Made by a program: the position numbers and the translations under genes. Below the pieces are notes generated by a model. It ran no database searches. It was not told the DNA's origin and saw only the letters and a list, made by a program, of their open reading frames with translations. A stretch of DNA of 64,000 bases from an uncultured Oscillospiraceae bacterium (GTDB taxonomy: Bacteria; Bacillota; Clostridia; Oscillospirales; Oscillospiraceae). Position 1 is the first letter of the stretch. The number at the start of each line of letters is the position of its first letter. This document shows positions 41,314 to 49,904 of this stretch, in pieces. The stretch lies in NCBI GenBank assembly GCA_910587645.1, contig CAJUNA010000042.1:1-64000 (forward strand). The letters are read 5' to 3'.

Positions 41314-41379
41314 CAGTGTATAGTAAATTTACCAGGATGTCAAGGGAGTTTCCGGGATCCTTGCGGCAATCCGCCGGGG

Positions 41380-42555
41380 TTAAAATAGGGAGAACAAAAC
41401 ATAGATCCAATGGGCGGATATTCCCGCGCACAGGCCGCCGATGGTGTGGCTGATAAGCGCCTTGCTGATCAGCTCTGTGCAATCCAGGCTGTTCATCATG
41501 GAGACGTGAGTGCTCAGATAGCCGCTCCAGCACATGCACATGGCCGTGAACACCGCGATGTCCCCGGCGTTGGCAAGGCCCGATGAAACAAGCTGCGCCG
41601 CCATGCTGGTAGCCGCCCCAGCGGCCCCAAGAGCCGTAATAGGTACGCCTACCGCTTCGGGAGAGGAAAAGCCGAACAGGGGCTCCAGGATAAAGCTGAG
41701 CTTATCCGCCAGGAAGGGCAGGAGCCGTACGCCCTCATAGGCCGCGCCGGTATAGCTGCCGTCCACGCTGGGGCCGTTGGTCAGCATCATGACAATGGTG
41801 CAGATAATCAGAACGCCAGGGATGATGCTGAAGCCCATTTTGACGCCGGCCATACCGCCGTCCAGCAGCGCCCCAATAAACCGGTTGCTCAGTCCGCCGT
41901 GGCGGATAGGGCGCATGTGGCGGTTGGGGTTCTCCGCAGGGGTGTGGGTTACCGCGTCCTCCTCCCTGCCGTAGAGCTTGGCAGTAAAGTGGAGCATAAT
42001 GCGGGTACTCACCACGCTGCCAACCACCGCGCCCAGAAGGCCGACCAGCACCGCCATGGCGTAGGACTCCCCGGAGGAGATGGACAGGCTGAGCATGTAT
42101 GTACAGACGATCAGGCCCATGCCGAAGGAGGTACCCAGGTTGGTCAGGGCGGGGAACTGGTAGCGTTTAAACAAGCTCTTGAAATAGTGATCCTCCGCCA
42201 AGGAGAGAATGGCCGGGTTATCAGAGAGGAAGGTGGTGACAACCCCCACCGAGGCCGCGCCGGGAAGCTGGTACAAGGGTACCATCAGCGGGTTGAGGAG
42301 ACGGTTCGCCAAGGAGACCAGCCCAAACTCAGAAAATAGGGCCGAGACCGCACCCATCAGGACACATATGGCCATCAGGTAAAATACGGTGTCGATCAAA
42401 AGGGAATAGGCGGTGTTCATCAGGGTGTTCAGCGTGTTCATCAGGCCCATCCGGCCCGCGAAAATGGCGAAAAAGGCAATGAACGCGGCGAAGAATATAA
42501 AATTCTCCGGGCCGATTTCACGCTTTTCCGGCTGTTGGGTAGTTTCTGGATTCAT
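41380..42555 (-). CDS. Gate-domain membrane protein, CD0519/CD1768-like
   Basis: 391 residues, about 10 helices in two nucleoside-recognition (Gate) halves. Conserved points include NPAILSLAEDHYFKSLFKRY and ALGAAGAATSMAAQL. From memory this matches the CD0519/CD1768 family of uncharacterised clostridial membrane proteins, possibly nucleoside or peptide transporters. ATG 42555 with GCAGGAGGG upstream and its own promoter. Confidence 0.78.
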   Translation of the reverse strand: MNPETTQQPEKREIGPENFIFFAAFIAFFAIFAGRMGLMNTLNTLMNTAYSLLIDTVFYLMAICVLMGAVSALFSEFGLVSLANRLLNPLMVPLYQLPGAASVGVVTTFLSDNPAILSLAEDHYFKSLFKRYQFPALTNLGTSFGMGLIVCTYMLSLSISSGESYAMAVLVGLLGAVVGSVVSTRIMLHFTAKLYGREEDAVTHTPAENPNRHMRPIRHGGLSNRFIGALLDGGMAGVKMGFSIIPGVLIICTIVMMLTNGPSVDGSYTGAAYEGVRLLPFLADKLSFILEPLFGFSSPEAVGVPITALGAAGAATSMAAQLVSSGLANAGDIAVFTAMCMCWSGYLSTHVSMMNSLDCTELISKALISHTIGGLCAGISAHWIYVLFSLF

Positions 42556-42595
42556 GTGGTCGCCCTCCTGCACATGTTACAAAAGTGTCGTGGAC

Positions 42596-42624
42596 ATTAT
42601 AACGAAATATGTCGGAATTGTGAA
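42596..42624 (-). promoter_or_regulatory. SigA-type promoter of the Gate-domain gene
   Basis: Minus strand TTCACA, 17-nt spacer, TATAAT, about 41 nt before the ATG. Confidence 0.75.
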
Positions 42625-42674
42625 ACAAGATTTTGTTATAGCTATATAAGTTTGGCTTATATACCAGAAGGGGG

Positions 42675-43526
42675 CTATTTCGCTTTGGGTTTGGGCTGGT
42701 AGGTCACGGAACTGACCGCGTAGACGGTGACGAAAGCCTTGGGGTCCGTCTTTTCAATCTTGGCCATCAGCATGGGGTACTCATGCTTGTTGACGATGAC
42801 CACCAATTCTTTCCGGGAAACGTAGTCGTAGGCGCCGATGGCCTCGTAGATGGTAGCGCCGCTGTGGAGGTCATCGAGGATGTAGGTACGCAGCTCGTCC
42901 ACCTTTTCCGACAGAATGCAGACTTTGCGCTTCTGGTCAAAGCCGAAGATAAAGTGATCTAAGACAATGCCGTTGAGGTAGGTGCCCAGGACGCTTAGAG
43001 CCACCGTTTTCGCATCGTAAATGAAGGCGGAGGAGAGGGCTACGCACATGCCCGCCAGGGAGAGGGCCTTGCCAAGCTCCATATGGAAAAACTTGTTGAG
43101 CAGCTTCGCTACCACGTCCAGCCCGCCGGAGGAAGCGTTGCGGGCGAAAAGGACCGCCTGCCCCGCGCCCACTACGAACAGGAAGCAGAGCATATCCAGG
43201 AAGGGATCCCCCATAATGGATTCCTGTTCCGGGAAAATCCGTTCCAGCACCCAGAGCACCACCGGAACCAGGGTAGAAGTGTAGACGGTCTTGGCTCCGA
43301 ACTCCCGGCCAATCAGCAGAAAGCCCATCAGCAGCAGGCCGGTGTTCAGCAGGAATGTGACGATGGAAACGGGCAGATGGACGATCTCGCTGATAACAAT
43401 GGCGAGACCGGAACTGCTGCCCACCGTCAGGTGGCTGGGCACCAGGAAGAAAAACACCGCCGCGCCGCAGACCACCGTTGCAAAGGTAATCACTAAAAAT
43501 TCGGAAATCCTCTCTTTTTTGCTCAC
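42675..43526 (-). CDS. YitT-family membrane protein, second copy
   Basis: 283 residues with the same plan as the gene at 37033-37917: membrane part with ARNASSGGLDVVAKLLNKFF and C-terminal DUF2179 (SGATIYEAIGAYDYVSRKEL). The start is GTG at 43526, with AGGGGGC about 7 nt upstream. The two copies are clearly diverged, so this is an old duplication or two subfamilies. Confidence 0.88.
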   Translation of the reverse strand: MSKKERISEFLVITFATVVCGAAVFFFLVPSHLTVGSSSGLAIVISEIVHLPVSIVTFLLNTGLLLMGFLLIGREFGAKTVYTSTLVPVVLWVLERIFPEQESIMGDPFLDMLCFLFVVGAGQAVLFARNASSGGLDVVAKLLNKFFHMELGKALSLAGMCVALSSAFIYDAKTVALSVLGTYLNGIVLDHFIFGFDQKRKVCILSEKVDELRTYILDDLHSGATIYEAIGAYDYVSRKELVVIVNKHEYPMLMAKIEKTDPKAFVTVYAVSSVTYQPKPKAK

Positions 43527-43745
43527 TTGGAAGCCCCCTAATCATGAAAATCCAAGCGCCCCCGGCCGCTGGCATGAAACGGAAAAACGAGGGCACTTTT
43601 AATAAAAATGTATCACGGGACGGCGGCGTGTGTCAACAATGGAGGGAGGCCGCAGGGATGGAAATTGTTATGAATCCATAAGCTGGGCTTATGGCGGCGG
43701 CAGGGCGGATGGAATGGAGTTTTTTCGTTATTTTTCCCCCGCGCG

Positions 43746-43774
43746 TTGACAGCAAATGGGGAAAATGTTAGGAT
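43746..43774 (+). promoter_or_regulatory. SigA-type promoter of the GH3-aldolase operon
   Basis: TTGACA, 17-nt spacer, TAGGAT, 44 nt before ATG 43819. Confidence 0.75.
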
Positions 43775-43818
43775 AAGGGAAGAATGCCGCCCGTCAGGGT
43801 GCGAAGGAGGAAATACCT

Positions 43819-46317
43819 ATGAATCTGCTAACAAAGGCCAGCTTCTCCAGCGGCGTGGGCCAGCGGGAAAGGGATAACCGGCAGACGGCGTACCAGGCCG
43901 CCTGCGAGGGGATGGTGCTGCTGAAAAACGATGGCGCGCTGCCCTTTCAAGCGAAGAAAATAGCCCTGTACGGATCCGGCGCGTCTAAGACGATTAAGGG
44001 CGGCACAGGCTCCGGCGAGGTCAATGAACGCCGTTCCATCTCTATCCTGGAGGGCCTGATGGACCGGGGGTTTGAGATCGCCACCCACCGGTGGCTGGCG
44101 GATTTCCACACTGCTTACGAGGAAGCCAGGGAAGCCCAGAGAAAAGAAACCATGCAGAAGCTCAAACGGCTGAAAGGCTCCCTGGAGGAGCTGCTGTTTG
44201 AGCAGTTCCAGCCCCCCTGCGGGCGGGCCGTCACCCAGGAGGACGTAGATGGAAGCGGAACGGATTCCTGCATCTACGTGGTCAGCCGCCAGGCAGGCGA
44301 GGGCGGCGACCGCAAGGCGGAAAAAGGCAGCCTGTTCCTTACCGATGAGGAGCTGGCTTCCATCCGCTTCTGTGCGGAAAAGTATGCGCGGTTCGTACTG
44401 GTTATCAACAGCGGTTCCGCGCTGGATATGGGGTTTGTGGAGGAGATTCCCGGCATCAACGCCATTATCTTCCTGTGCCAGCTAGGCCAGGAGGGCGGCG
44501 GGGCCTTCGCGGACGTGGCCATCGGCAAGGTCTCCCCCTCCGGCAAGCTGACCGACACCTGGGCGAAACGGTACGCCGACCTGCCCTTTGCCCAGGATTA
44601 CAGCTACCTGAACGGCGACCTGGAGAACGAATTTTATAAAGAGGGCATCTATGTGGGATACCGGTTCTTCGACAGCTTCGGCGTGGAGCCTGCGTTTCCG
44701 TTTGGGTATGGGCTGAGCTATACGGACTTCGATATCCGCTGCCAGGGGATCGAACTGGCGGACAATGGACGCCGGGCGGTGGTGCGGGCCGCCGTAACGA
44801 ATACCGGGAACGTTTATGCCGGGAAAGAAGTGGTCCAGCTTTACGTCTCCGCCCCAGACGGGAAGCTGGATAAGGAGTATCAATCCTTGGCCGCTTTCGC
44901 GAAAACAGCGGCGCTGGAACCCGGCGCGGCCCAGACGGTGGAGCTGTCCTTTGATATCGCCAGCCTCGCCAGCTTCCGGGAGGAGGACGGGGCCTATGTG
45001 CTGGAACCAGGGTGCTACCTGCTGCGGCTGGGCAACTCCTCCCGCAATACCCAGGTGGTGGGCGCGTTGGCCCTGGACCGGGAAGTTACGGTGTCACGGC
45101 ATACCCATATCTGCCCCCTGCACCTGCCCCTGGAGGAGCTGCGCGCGGAGCATTATGGGTTTGCGGCGCTACCGGATGGGCTGCCTAAGCTGGTAGTTCC
45201 GGCGGATGCTTTTGAGACAACGGTTTATACCTATGGCAATTTGCCCCTGTGCCCGGAGGACGGGCGGGTGAAGCGGGCCTTGCGCCGGCTGACGGTAGCG
45301 GAAATGGCCGATATCGTTGTGGGCGCGGGAAGGGCAAGCGGGAAAAACCGGTTTCAACTGCCTGGATCCGTGGGCAATACCACATCGAAGTTTTGGGATC
45401 GGGGACTGGCAAATGTGGCGCTGTGCGATGGGCCGGCGGGGCTTCGGATCCAGCGGCGGTCTACGGTGGATAAAAAAGGCAGGGTCAAGCCAGTAGATCC
45501 GCCCTTTGCTTTCATGAACGATTTACCCGGCGTGATGAAAAAGCTTGCTTTGGGCAACCCGGAGAAGGACGAGGTCCTCTATCAGTACGCTACTGCTTTT
45601 CCCGTGGCCTGCGCGCTGGCCCAGACCTGGAATACGGAGCTGCTCTATCAGGTGGGGCAGGCGGTGTACCGGGAGATGAAGGAATATGGCTGCACTTTCT
45701 GGCTGGCGCCGGGGATGAATATTCACCGCAATCCCCTGTGTGGACGGAATTTTGAGTACTTCTCCGAAGACCCCAGGCTTACCGGCGCTGTGGCGGCGGC
45801 CCTGACCAGGGGCGTTCAGCAGGAGGATGGGTTCTATGTGACCATTAAACACTTCGCCTGCAACAACCAGGAGGACAACCGCACCGCCGTGTCCAGCAAC
45901 GTGGGCGAGCGGGCATTAAGGGAAATCTACCTGCGGGGCTTCGAAACCGCTGTCCGGGAGGGCGGGGCCAAAGGGGTCATGACTTCTTACAACCGGATTA
46001 ACGGCGTATATACCCCTAACAGCCACGACCTCTGCACTAAGGCACTGCGGCAGGAGTGGGGCTTCCAGGGCGTGGTTATGACCGACTGGACATCCACCAT
46101 GAAGGGCCGGGCCAGCGCCGCTGCCGCCCTATGGGCTGGAAATGACCTAATTATGCCTGGAAATACCGGGGACAAGAAAGCGATCTTGCAGGCCCTTAAA
46201 AACCGGCTCATTGATGAAACGGATCTGCGGCGCTGCTGCGGGAACGTGATCCTCGCGATTCTTAACAGCGCCATCCAGAAAGAGTATATCGACGCAAAAT
46301 CTGCGGAAAATCAATAG
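43819..46317 (+). CDS. Domain-permuted GH3 beta-glycosidase
   Basis: 832 residues, cytoplasmic (no signal peptide). The order is reversed relative to most GH3 enzymes. The alpha/beta sandwich comes first (about 30-300, with YVGYRFFDSFGVEPAFPFGY), then an FnIII-like domain (about 310-410), then the TIM barrel (about 490-800). Barrel motifs are present: Lys677-His678 (KHFACNNQ), the MTSYNRINGVY strand, and the nucleophile Asp756 in VMTDWTS. Such permuted enzymes are known from Ruminococcus albus and Butyrivibrio beta-glucosidases. GAAGGAGG before ATG 43819. The sugar specificity is not visible. Followed after 12 nt by an AraD-like gene. Confidence 0.92.
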   Translation: MNLLTKASFSSGVGQRERDNRQTAYQAACEGMVLLKNDGALPFQAKKIALYGSGASKTIKGGTGSGEVNERRSISILEGLMDRGFEIATHRWLADFHTAYEEAREAQRKETMQKLKRLKGSLEELLFEQFQPPCGRAVTQEDVDGSGTDSCIYVVSRQAGEGGDRKAEKGSLFLTDEELASIRFCAEKYARFVLVINSGSALDMGFVEEIPGINAIIFLCQLGQEGGGAFADVAIGKVSPSGKLTDTWAKRYADLPFAQDYSYLNGDLENEFYKEGIYVGYRFFDSFGVEPAFPFGYGLSYTDFDIRCQGIELADNGRRAVVRAAVTNTGNVYAGKEVVQLYVSAPDGKLDKEYQSLAAFAKTAALEPGAAQTVELSFDIASLASFREEDGAYVLEPGCYLLRLGNSSRNTQVVGALALDREVTVSRHTHICPLHLPLEELRAEHYGFAALPDGLPKLVVPADAFETTVYTYGNLPLCPEDGRVKRALRRLTVAEMADIVVGAGRASGKNRFQLPGSVGNTTSKFWDRGLANVALCDGPAGLRIQRRSTVDKKGRVKPVDPPFAFMNDLPGVMKKLALGNPEKDEVLYQYATAFPVACALAQTWNTELLYQVGQAVYREMKEYGCTFWLAPGMNIHRNPLCGRNFEYFSEDPRLTGAVAAALTRGVQQEDGFYVTIKHFACNNQEDNRTAVSSNVGERALREIYLRGFETAVREGGAKGVMTSYNRINGVYTPNSHDLCTKALRQEWGFQGVVMTDWTSTMKGRASAAAALWAGNDLIMPGNTGDKKAILQALKNRLIDETDLRRCCGNVILAILNSAIQKEYIDAKSAENQ

Positions 46318-46329
46318 GAGGTTATCACA

Positions 46330-47025
46330 ATGCTGGAAGAACTGAAACGGTTGGTCTACGAAGCCAATATGGAACTGCCCCGGCGGGGGCTGGTGACCTA
46401 CACCTGGGGAAATGTCAGCGGCATCGACCGGGAGAAGGGGCTGTTCGTTATCAAGCCCTCCGGCGTGGATTACGATGAGCTGCGGCCGGAACATTTGGTG
46501 GTGCTGGATTTGGAGGGCAATCAGGTGGAGGGGGATTTGAACCCGTCCTCCGATACCAAGACTCATTTGGTGCTGTATAACGCTTTCCCAGCCCTGGGAG
46601 GCATCGTCCATACCCACAGCCCTCACGCCGTGGCCTGGGCCCAGGCAGGCCGGGATATCCCGGCCTATGGCACAACCCACGCGGACTATTTCTACGGCCC
46701 GGTTCCCTGCGCACGGGATTTGACCGCGCAGGAAATCAATGAGGGCTATGAGGCCAATACCGGGCATGTGATCGTGGAGACCTTCCGGGAGCGGGAGGTG
46801 GATCCCGTCCATGTACCCGCCGTGATCTGCCGCAGCCACGGCCCGTTTACCTGGGGTAAGGATGCTGCCCAGGCGGTCTATCACGCCGTTGTGCTGGAGG
46901 AAGTGGCGAAAATGGCGCTCTTTACGGAAATCATCAATCCTAAGGCCGCCCCCGCCCCCCAGCGGGTCCAGGATAAGCATTTTATGCGCAAGCATGGACC
47001 GAACGCTTACTACGGCCAGAAATAA
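46330..47025 (+). CDS. araD: Class II aldolase/L-ribulose-5-phosphate 4-epimerase
   Basis: 231 residues. Zinc ligands lie in HTHSPHAVAWAQAG and the C-terminal ICRSHGPFTWG. The Ser and Asp of the phosphate site are in KPSGVDYDEL and GNVSG. TTHADYFYGPVPC is typical of the AraD branch, which interconverts L-ribulose-5-P and D-xylulose-5-P; fuculose-P aldolases are close relatives. TAGGAGG precedes ATG 46330, 12 nt after the GH3 stop, so they act in one pathway, perhaps with arabinosides. No araA or araB in the window. Confidence 0.88.
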   Translation: MLEELKRLVYEANMELPRRGLVTYTWGNVSGIDREKGLFVIKPSGVDYDELRPEHLVVLDLEGNQVEGDLNPSSDTKTHLVLYNAFPALGGIVHTHSPHAVAWAQAGRDIPAYGTTHADYFYGPVPCARDLTAQEINEGYEANTGHVIVETFREREVDPVHVPAVICRSHGPFTWGKDAAQAVYHAVVLEEVAKMALFTEIINPKAAPAPQRVQDKHFMRKHGPNAYYGQK

Positions 47026-47060
47026 TACCTTTACCCTGAGACTTTAGTCACTGCTGATTA

Positions 47061-47104
47061 GAGCGTCCCCCTGCGGGTTTCCGTAGGGGGACGCTCCTTA
47101 TTTT
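47061..47104 (+). terminator. Terminator of the GH3-araD operon
   Basis: GAGCGTCCCCCTGCGG pairs with CCGTAGGGGGACGCTC around GTTT and is followed by CTTATTTT. Confidence 0.88.
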
Positions 47105-47134
47105 CAAGGATTTTGCAAATTTTTTTCTTTTTTG

Positions 47135-47163
47135 GTGACAGAATAGAGAAAGCATGGTAAAAT
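47135..47163 (+). promoter_or_regulatory. SigA-type promoter of the YciI-like gene
   Basis: GTGACA, 17-nt spacer, TAAAAT, 30 nt before ATG 47194. Confidence 0.65.
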
Positions 47164-47193
47164 GAGGGGGAAATCTTTGCCGGAGGTGGACGT

Positions 47194-47493
47194 ATGGACA
47201 AATGGCTGTATGTCATGATGATTAAGCGGGGAAAAGCCTACAACAAGGTTACGAAAGCCGCCATTACAAGGCATGTGGAGAATTTGCGGCGGCTGGACGA
47301 GTTAGGGAAAATTGCGCTCTGCGGGCCGTTTAAGGGGTTCCCGGGGATTGCTGGAATGGTGGTTTTTAAAACGGAAAGCCAGGAGGAAGCGGAAGCCCTG
47401 TGCAAACAGGAGCCGCTGGTGGTGGAGGGGTTCGCTACGTATACCCTGGCGGCGCTGCAAGTGGCGGACAAAGATAATAACTATTTGTTGTAA
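47194..47493 (+). CDS. YciI-like (YCII domain) protein
   Basis: 99 residues, dimeric alpha-beta barrel fold. The N-terminal strand is followed by AAITRHVENLRRLDELGKIA with a His in the usual place and CGPFKGFPGIAGMVVFKT. Function of the family is mostly unknown. CGGAGGTGG precedes the ATG. First gene of a small set with the cysteine-rich DUF3795-like protein and nagA. Confidence 0.82.
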   Translation: MDKWLYVMMIKRGKAYNKVTKAAITRHVENLRRLDELGKIALCGPFKGFPGIAGMVVFKTESQEEAEALCKQEPLVVEGFATYTLAALQVADKDNNYLL

Positions 47494-47523
47494 TTTGACG
47501 GATAATTGCTGGAGGGAATGTGT

Positions 47524-47982
47524 ATGGAGGTATCTATCTGCGGCGCGGAATGCGCCGGATGCCCCTCCGCCGCGTCCTGCGGCGGGTGCCGGGAGACCGG
47601 AGGGAAACCCTTCGGGAAGGAATGCCCCATAGCTGCCTGCTGCCGGAAAAAAGGGCAGGAGGAGTGCGGCGCCTGCGGCGGGAGCTGTGGGCTGAAAGCC
47701 CCGCTGATTGCGGAGTTTAACGGATTGGGGATTCCCGGCCTGGGGGAAATTACGGATTTGAACGCGCTGGTGGGGGCATATATCAATTTGGCCTACACCC
47801 TGCCCAACGGGCAGGTGGTGAAGCTGCTGGAGGACGGTAAAATCTACTTTGGCAATCAAATCGAAAAGCCAGATGGGCGGTGCTTTGGGCTGGCGGCGGA
47901 CGATTCCTTCCTGCTGGTGTGCGAGTACGGCTGCGGCGGCGCGGATGCGGAGATCGTCCTTTATAAAAAGCGGAACGCCTGA
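47524..47982 (+). CDS. Cysteine-rich protein, DUF3795-like
   Basis: 152 residues with 14 Cys. The first 60 residues carry SICGAECAGCPSAASCGGC, CPIAACCRKK and CGACGGSCG, suggesting metal or Fe-S binding. The C-terminal part contains a NGQVVKLLEDGKIYFGN beta segment. ATG 47524 lies 6-7 nt after GGAGGGA; ATG 47518 would touch it. 30 nt after the YciI-like gene. Function unknown. Confidence 0.72.
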   Translation: MEVSICGAECAGCPSAASCGGCRETGGKPFGKECPIAACCRKKGQEECGACGGSCGLKAPLIAEFNGLGIPGLGEITDLNALVGAYINLAYTLPNGQVVKLLEDGKIYFGNQIEKPDGRCFGLAADDSFLLVCEYGCGGADAEIVLYKKRNA

Positions 47983-48038
47983 TACATACCCGGCGGTGCC
48001 GGGTGATGAAAATTTTGAGAGGAAATGAGGAAACTGCT

Positions 48039-49148
48039 ATGCTGATTAAAAACGCGAAGGTTCTGATTGGAAAGGCTTTTATGGAGGCCGACATTCAATT
48101 CGGGGAGACTATCACCGCAGTGGGGAAAATTGATGGGGCGGCGGACCTGGATGGAGCCGGGTGCTACGTTATCCCGGGCCTGGTGGACATCCACACCCAT
48201 GGGGCCGTGGGGGAGGATTTCTCCGACGGTAAGCCAGCGGGGCTTCAGCCCTTGGCGGACTATTACGCCGCCCACGGCGTCACCAGCTATCTGGCCACTA
48301 CGATGACCTTGAAGGAGGAGACCCTTACCCCGGCTATGCACGCGATCCGGGACTTCCGGCCCGCGTCCGGCGCTAAGTGCGCGGGCGTCCATCTGGAGGG
48401 GCCGTTTCTCAGCTACGCCAAGCGGGGCGCACAGGCGGCGGAAAACCTCCATAAGCCCGATGCCGCCCTGTTCCACCGTCTCAATGAGGCCAGCGGCGGC
48501 CAGGTGAAGCTGGTGACCGTAGCCTGCGAGGAGGAAGGGGCGCTGCCCTTTATCCGGGAGGTTTCCCAGGCATGCACCGTGTCCCTGGGCCACACTACGG
48601 CGGATTATGATACCGCTATGGCCGGGTTCGCCGCCGGGGCCAGCCACGCCACCCACCTTTATAATGGTATGCCCTCCTTCCTCCACCGTGCGCCAGGGGT
48701 CATCGGCGCGGCCTTTGATTCGGAGGCCAGCGTGGAACTGATCTGCGATGGGCTGCACATCCATCCCGCCGCAATCCGGGCCACGTATCAGCTCTTCGGG
48801 GATAAGCTGAACCTGATTTCCGATTCCCTGCGCTGCGCGGGGATGCCAGACGGGGACTACGAACTGGGCGGCCAGCCTATCGTGGTGAAAAACCATAAGG
48901 CAACGCTGCTGGACGGCACTTTGGCGGGGTCCTCCATCTCCCTGCTGGACGCGGTGCGCAACGTGGTCCGGTTCGGCCTGCCTTTGGCGGAGGCCGTCTA
49001 TGCCGCTTCCGCCGCGCCCGCCCTGGCCGTGGGGTTGAAAGCGGGCGTCATCCAGGCCGGCCGCGCCGCCGATTTGCTGGTGCTGGACGGGGATCTGAAC
49101 TTGAAGGCCGTTTATGTGGACGGGAAGGCCCAGGCCTGTTGTCCGTGA
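48039..49148 (+). CDS. nagA: N-acetylglucosamine-6-phosphate deacetylase
   Basis: 369 residues, amidohydrolase barrel. Metal and active-site motifs are in order: VDIHTHGAVGEDF, HLEGPFLS (Glu ligand), LGHTTADYDTAMAGF, THLYNGMPS, DGLHIHP and catalytic Asp in LISDSLRCAG. It removes acetate from GlcNAc-6-P during amino-sugar or wall-fragment use. TGAGG precedes ATG 48039. nagB is not in the window. Confidence 0.94.
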   Translation: MLIKNAKVLIGKAFMEADIQFGETITAVGKIDGAADLDGAGCYVIPGLVDIHTHGAVGEDFSDGKPAGLQPLADYYAAHGVTSYLATTMTLKEETLTPAMHAIRDFRPASGAKCAGVHLEGPFLSYAKRGAQAAENLHKPDAALFHRLNEASGGQVKLVTVACEEEGALPFIREVSQACTVSLGHTTADYDTAMAGFAAGASHATHLYNGMPSFLHRAPGVIGAAFDSEASVELICDGLHIHPAAIRATYQLFGDKLNLISDSLRCAGMPDGDYELGGQPIVVKNHKATLLDGTLAGSSISLLDAVRNVVRFGLPLAEAVYAASAAPALAVGLKAGVIQAGRAADLLVLDGDLNLKAVYVDGKAQACCP

Positions 49149-49260
49149 GTGGTGGAAAAAATTGCTGTCAACTGTCTTTTTGTCCAAATTTAGGCAATTG
49201 TTTTTGGCAATTATCACGATACCTGGCGGAGCGCGGGAAAAATTTTATGCAACATCAACA

Positions 49261-49290
49261 TTGACAAAAAGTGCTTGAAACTGGTAAAAT
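49261..49290 (+). promoter_or_regulatory. SigA promoter of the candidate small RNA
   Basis: TTGACA, 18-nt spacer, TAAAAT; predicted start near 49297. Confidence 0.75.
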
Positions 49291-49296
49291 AAAGCC

Positions 49297-49386
49297 AGTT
49301 TAGGAGAGAAACCTAAACAGTTGTATCGTTTTTCCTCAATCTTCTCCATCAAAGAAAAAGCCGCCCTTGTGAGAGGGCGGTTTTTT
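49297..49386 (+). ncRNA. Candidate small RNA of about 90 nt
   Basis: Transcription from the promoter above would end at a terminator 49361-49386 (CCGCCCT/AGGGCGG stem, six T). The 5' end folds as GTTTAGG/CCTAAAC (49298-49318) with a purine-rich loop AGAGAAA. A TTCTCC at 49342-49347 could pair with that GGAGA. Only a weak TTG-initiated ORF overlaps, running through the terminator. No Rfam family was recognised by eye. Confidence 0.55.
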
Positions 49387-49475
49387 CTGTTTCTGAAGAA
49401 ATGGAAGATAGTATGAGAGACCATGGGATATGTAGTAAAACGGGTATATATTATTATCAAAACGGTCATTTTTCC

Positions 49476-49504
49476 TTGACATATAATATTTTTTAAGGTA
49501 AAAT
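49476..49504 (+). promoter_or_regulatory. SigA promoter of the small exported protein
   Basis: TTGACA, 17-nt spacer, TAAAAT, 31 nt before ATG 49536. Confidence 0.8.
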
Positions 49505-49535
49505 ACGTGATATTATAGTATAAGGAGGATATAAA

Positions 49536-49856
49536 ATGGTAACCAGAAAAATATTTTGCCTGTGTTTTAGTGCAGTGTGTTTCTTTCTTTTTTGCGGAAT
49601 GATCTATCCTACACAAGTTGAGACGAATAACCCCATGAGTGAAAATGTATATTTCTGTGATCCGGACGGCTGCATATTCTTTATTGAGGCAACCCCGGAT
49701 GAAATGATGGAGTCTCCAAGGCCATTTCCCTTTGAGGAGCTTTCCGGTCAATTTCCCGGCAGTACTATCATTTTTCACAGATGTGGGGACTGCTTAGATT
49801 TCTATTGTGAAAATCCTAGTCATGACCACTTCTCTGTGATGGACAGAACAAAATAG
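49536..49856 (+). CDS. Small cysteine-rich exported protein, unknown
   Basis: 106 residues. Residues 1-25 form a signal or anchor segment (MVTRKIFCLCFSAVCFFLFC), followed by an acidic region with five further Cys (two within CGDCLDFYC). AAGGAGG lies before ATG 49536, with own promoter and terminator. AT-rich compared with the surrounding genes, which suggests recent acquisition. No homologous family recognised. Confidence 0.65.
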   Translation: MVTRKIFCLCFSAVCFFLFCGMIYPTQVETNNPMSENVYFCDPDGCIFFIEATPDEMMESPRPFPFEELSGQFPGSTIIFHRCGDCLDFYCENPSHDHFSVMDRTK

Positions 49857-49870
49857 CGTGTTATGAAACA

Positions 49871-49901
49871 GGGATAGAGGAACATACCTCTATCCCTGCT
49901 T
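49871..49901 (+). terminator. Terminator of the small exported protein gene
   Basis: GGGATAGAGG/CCTCTATCCC stem with 6-nt loop, then TGCTTTTT. Confidence 0.88.
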
Positions 49902-49904
49902 TTT

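Larger units (their letters stand above)
49149..49535. other. AT-rich intergenic region after nagA
   Basis: 387 nt without a credible protein gene. It holds a promoter-to-terminator unit read here as a small RNA (49261-49386) and the promoter of the small exported protein (49476-49504). Confidence 0.6.
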
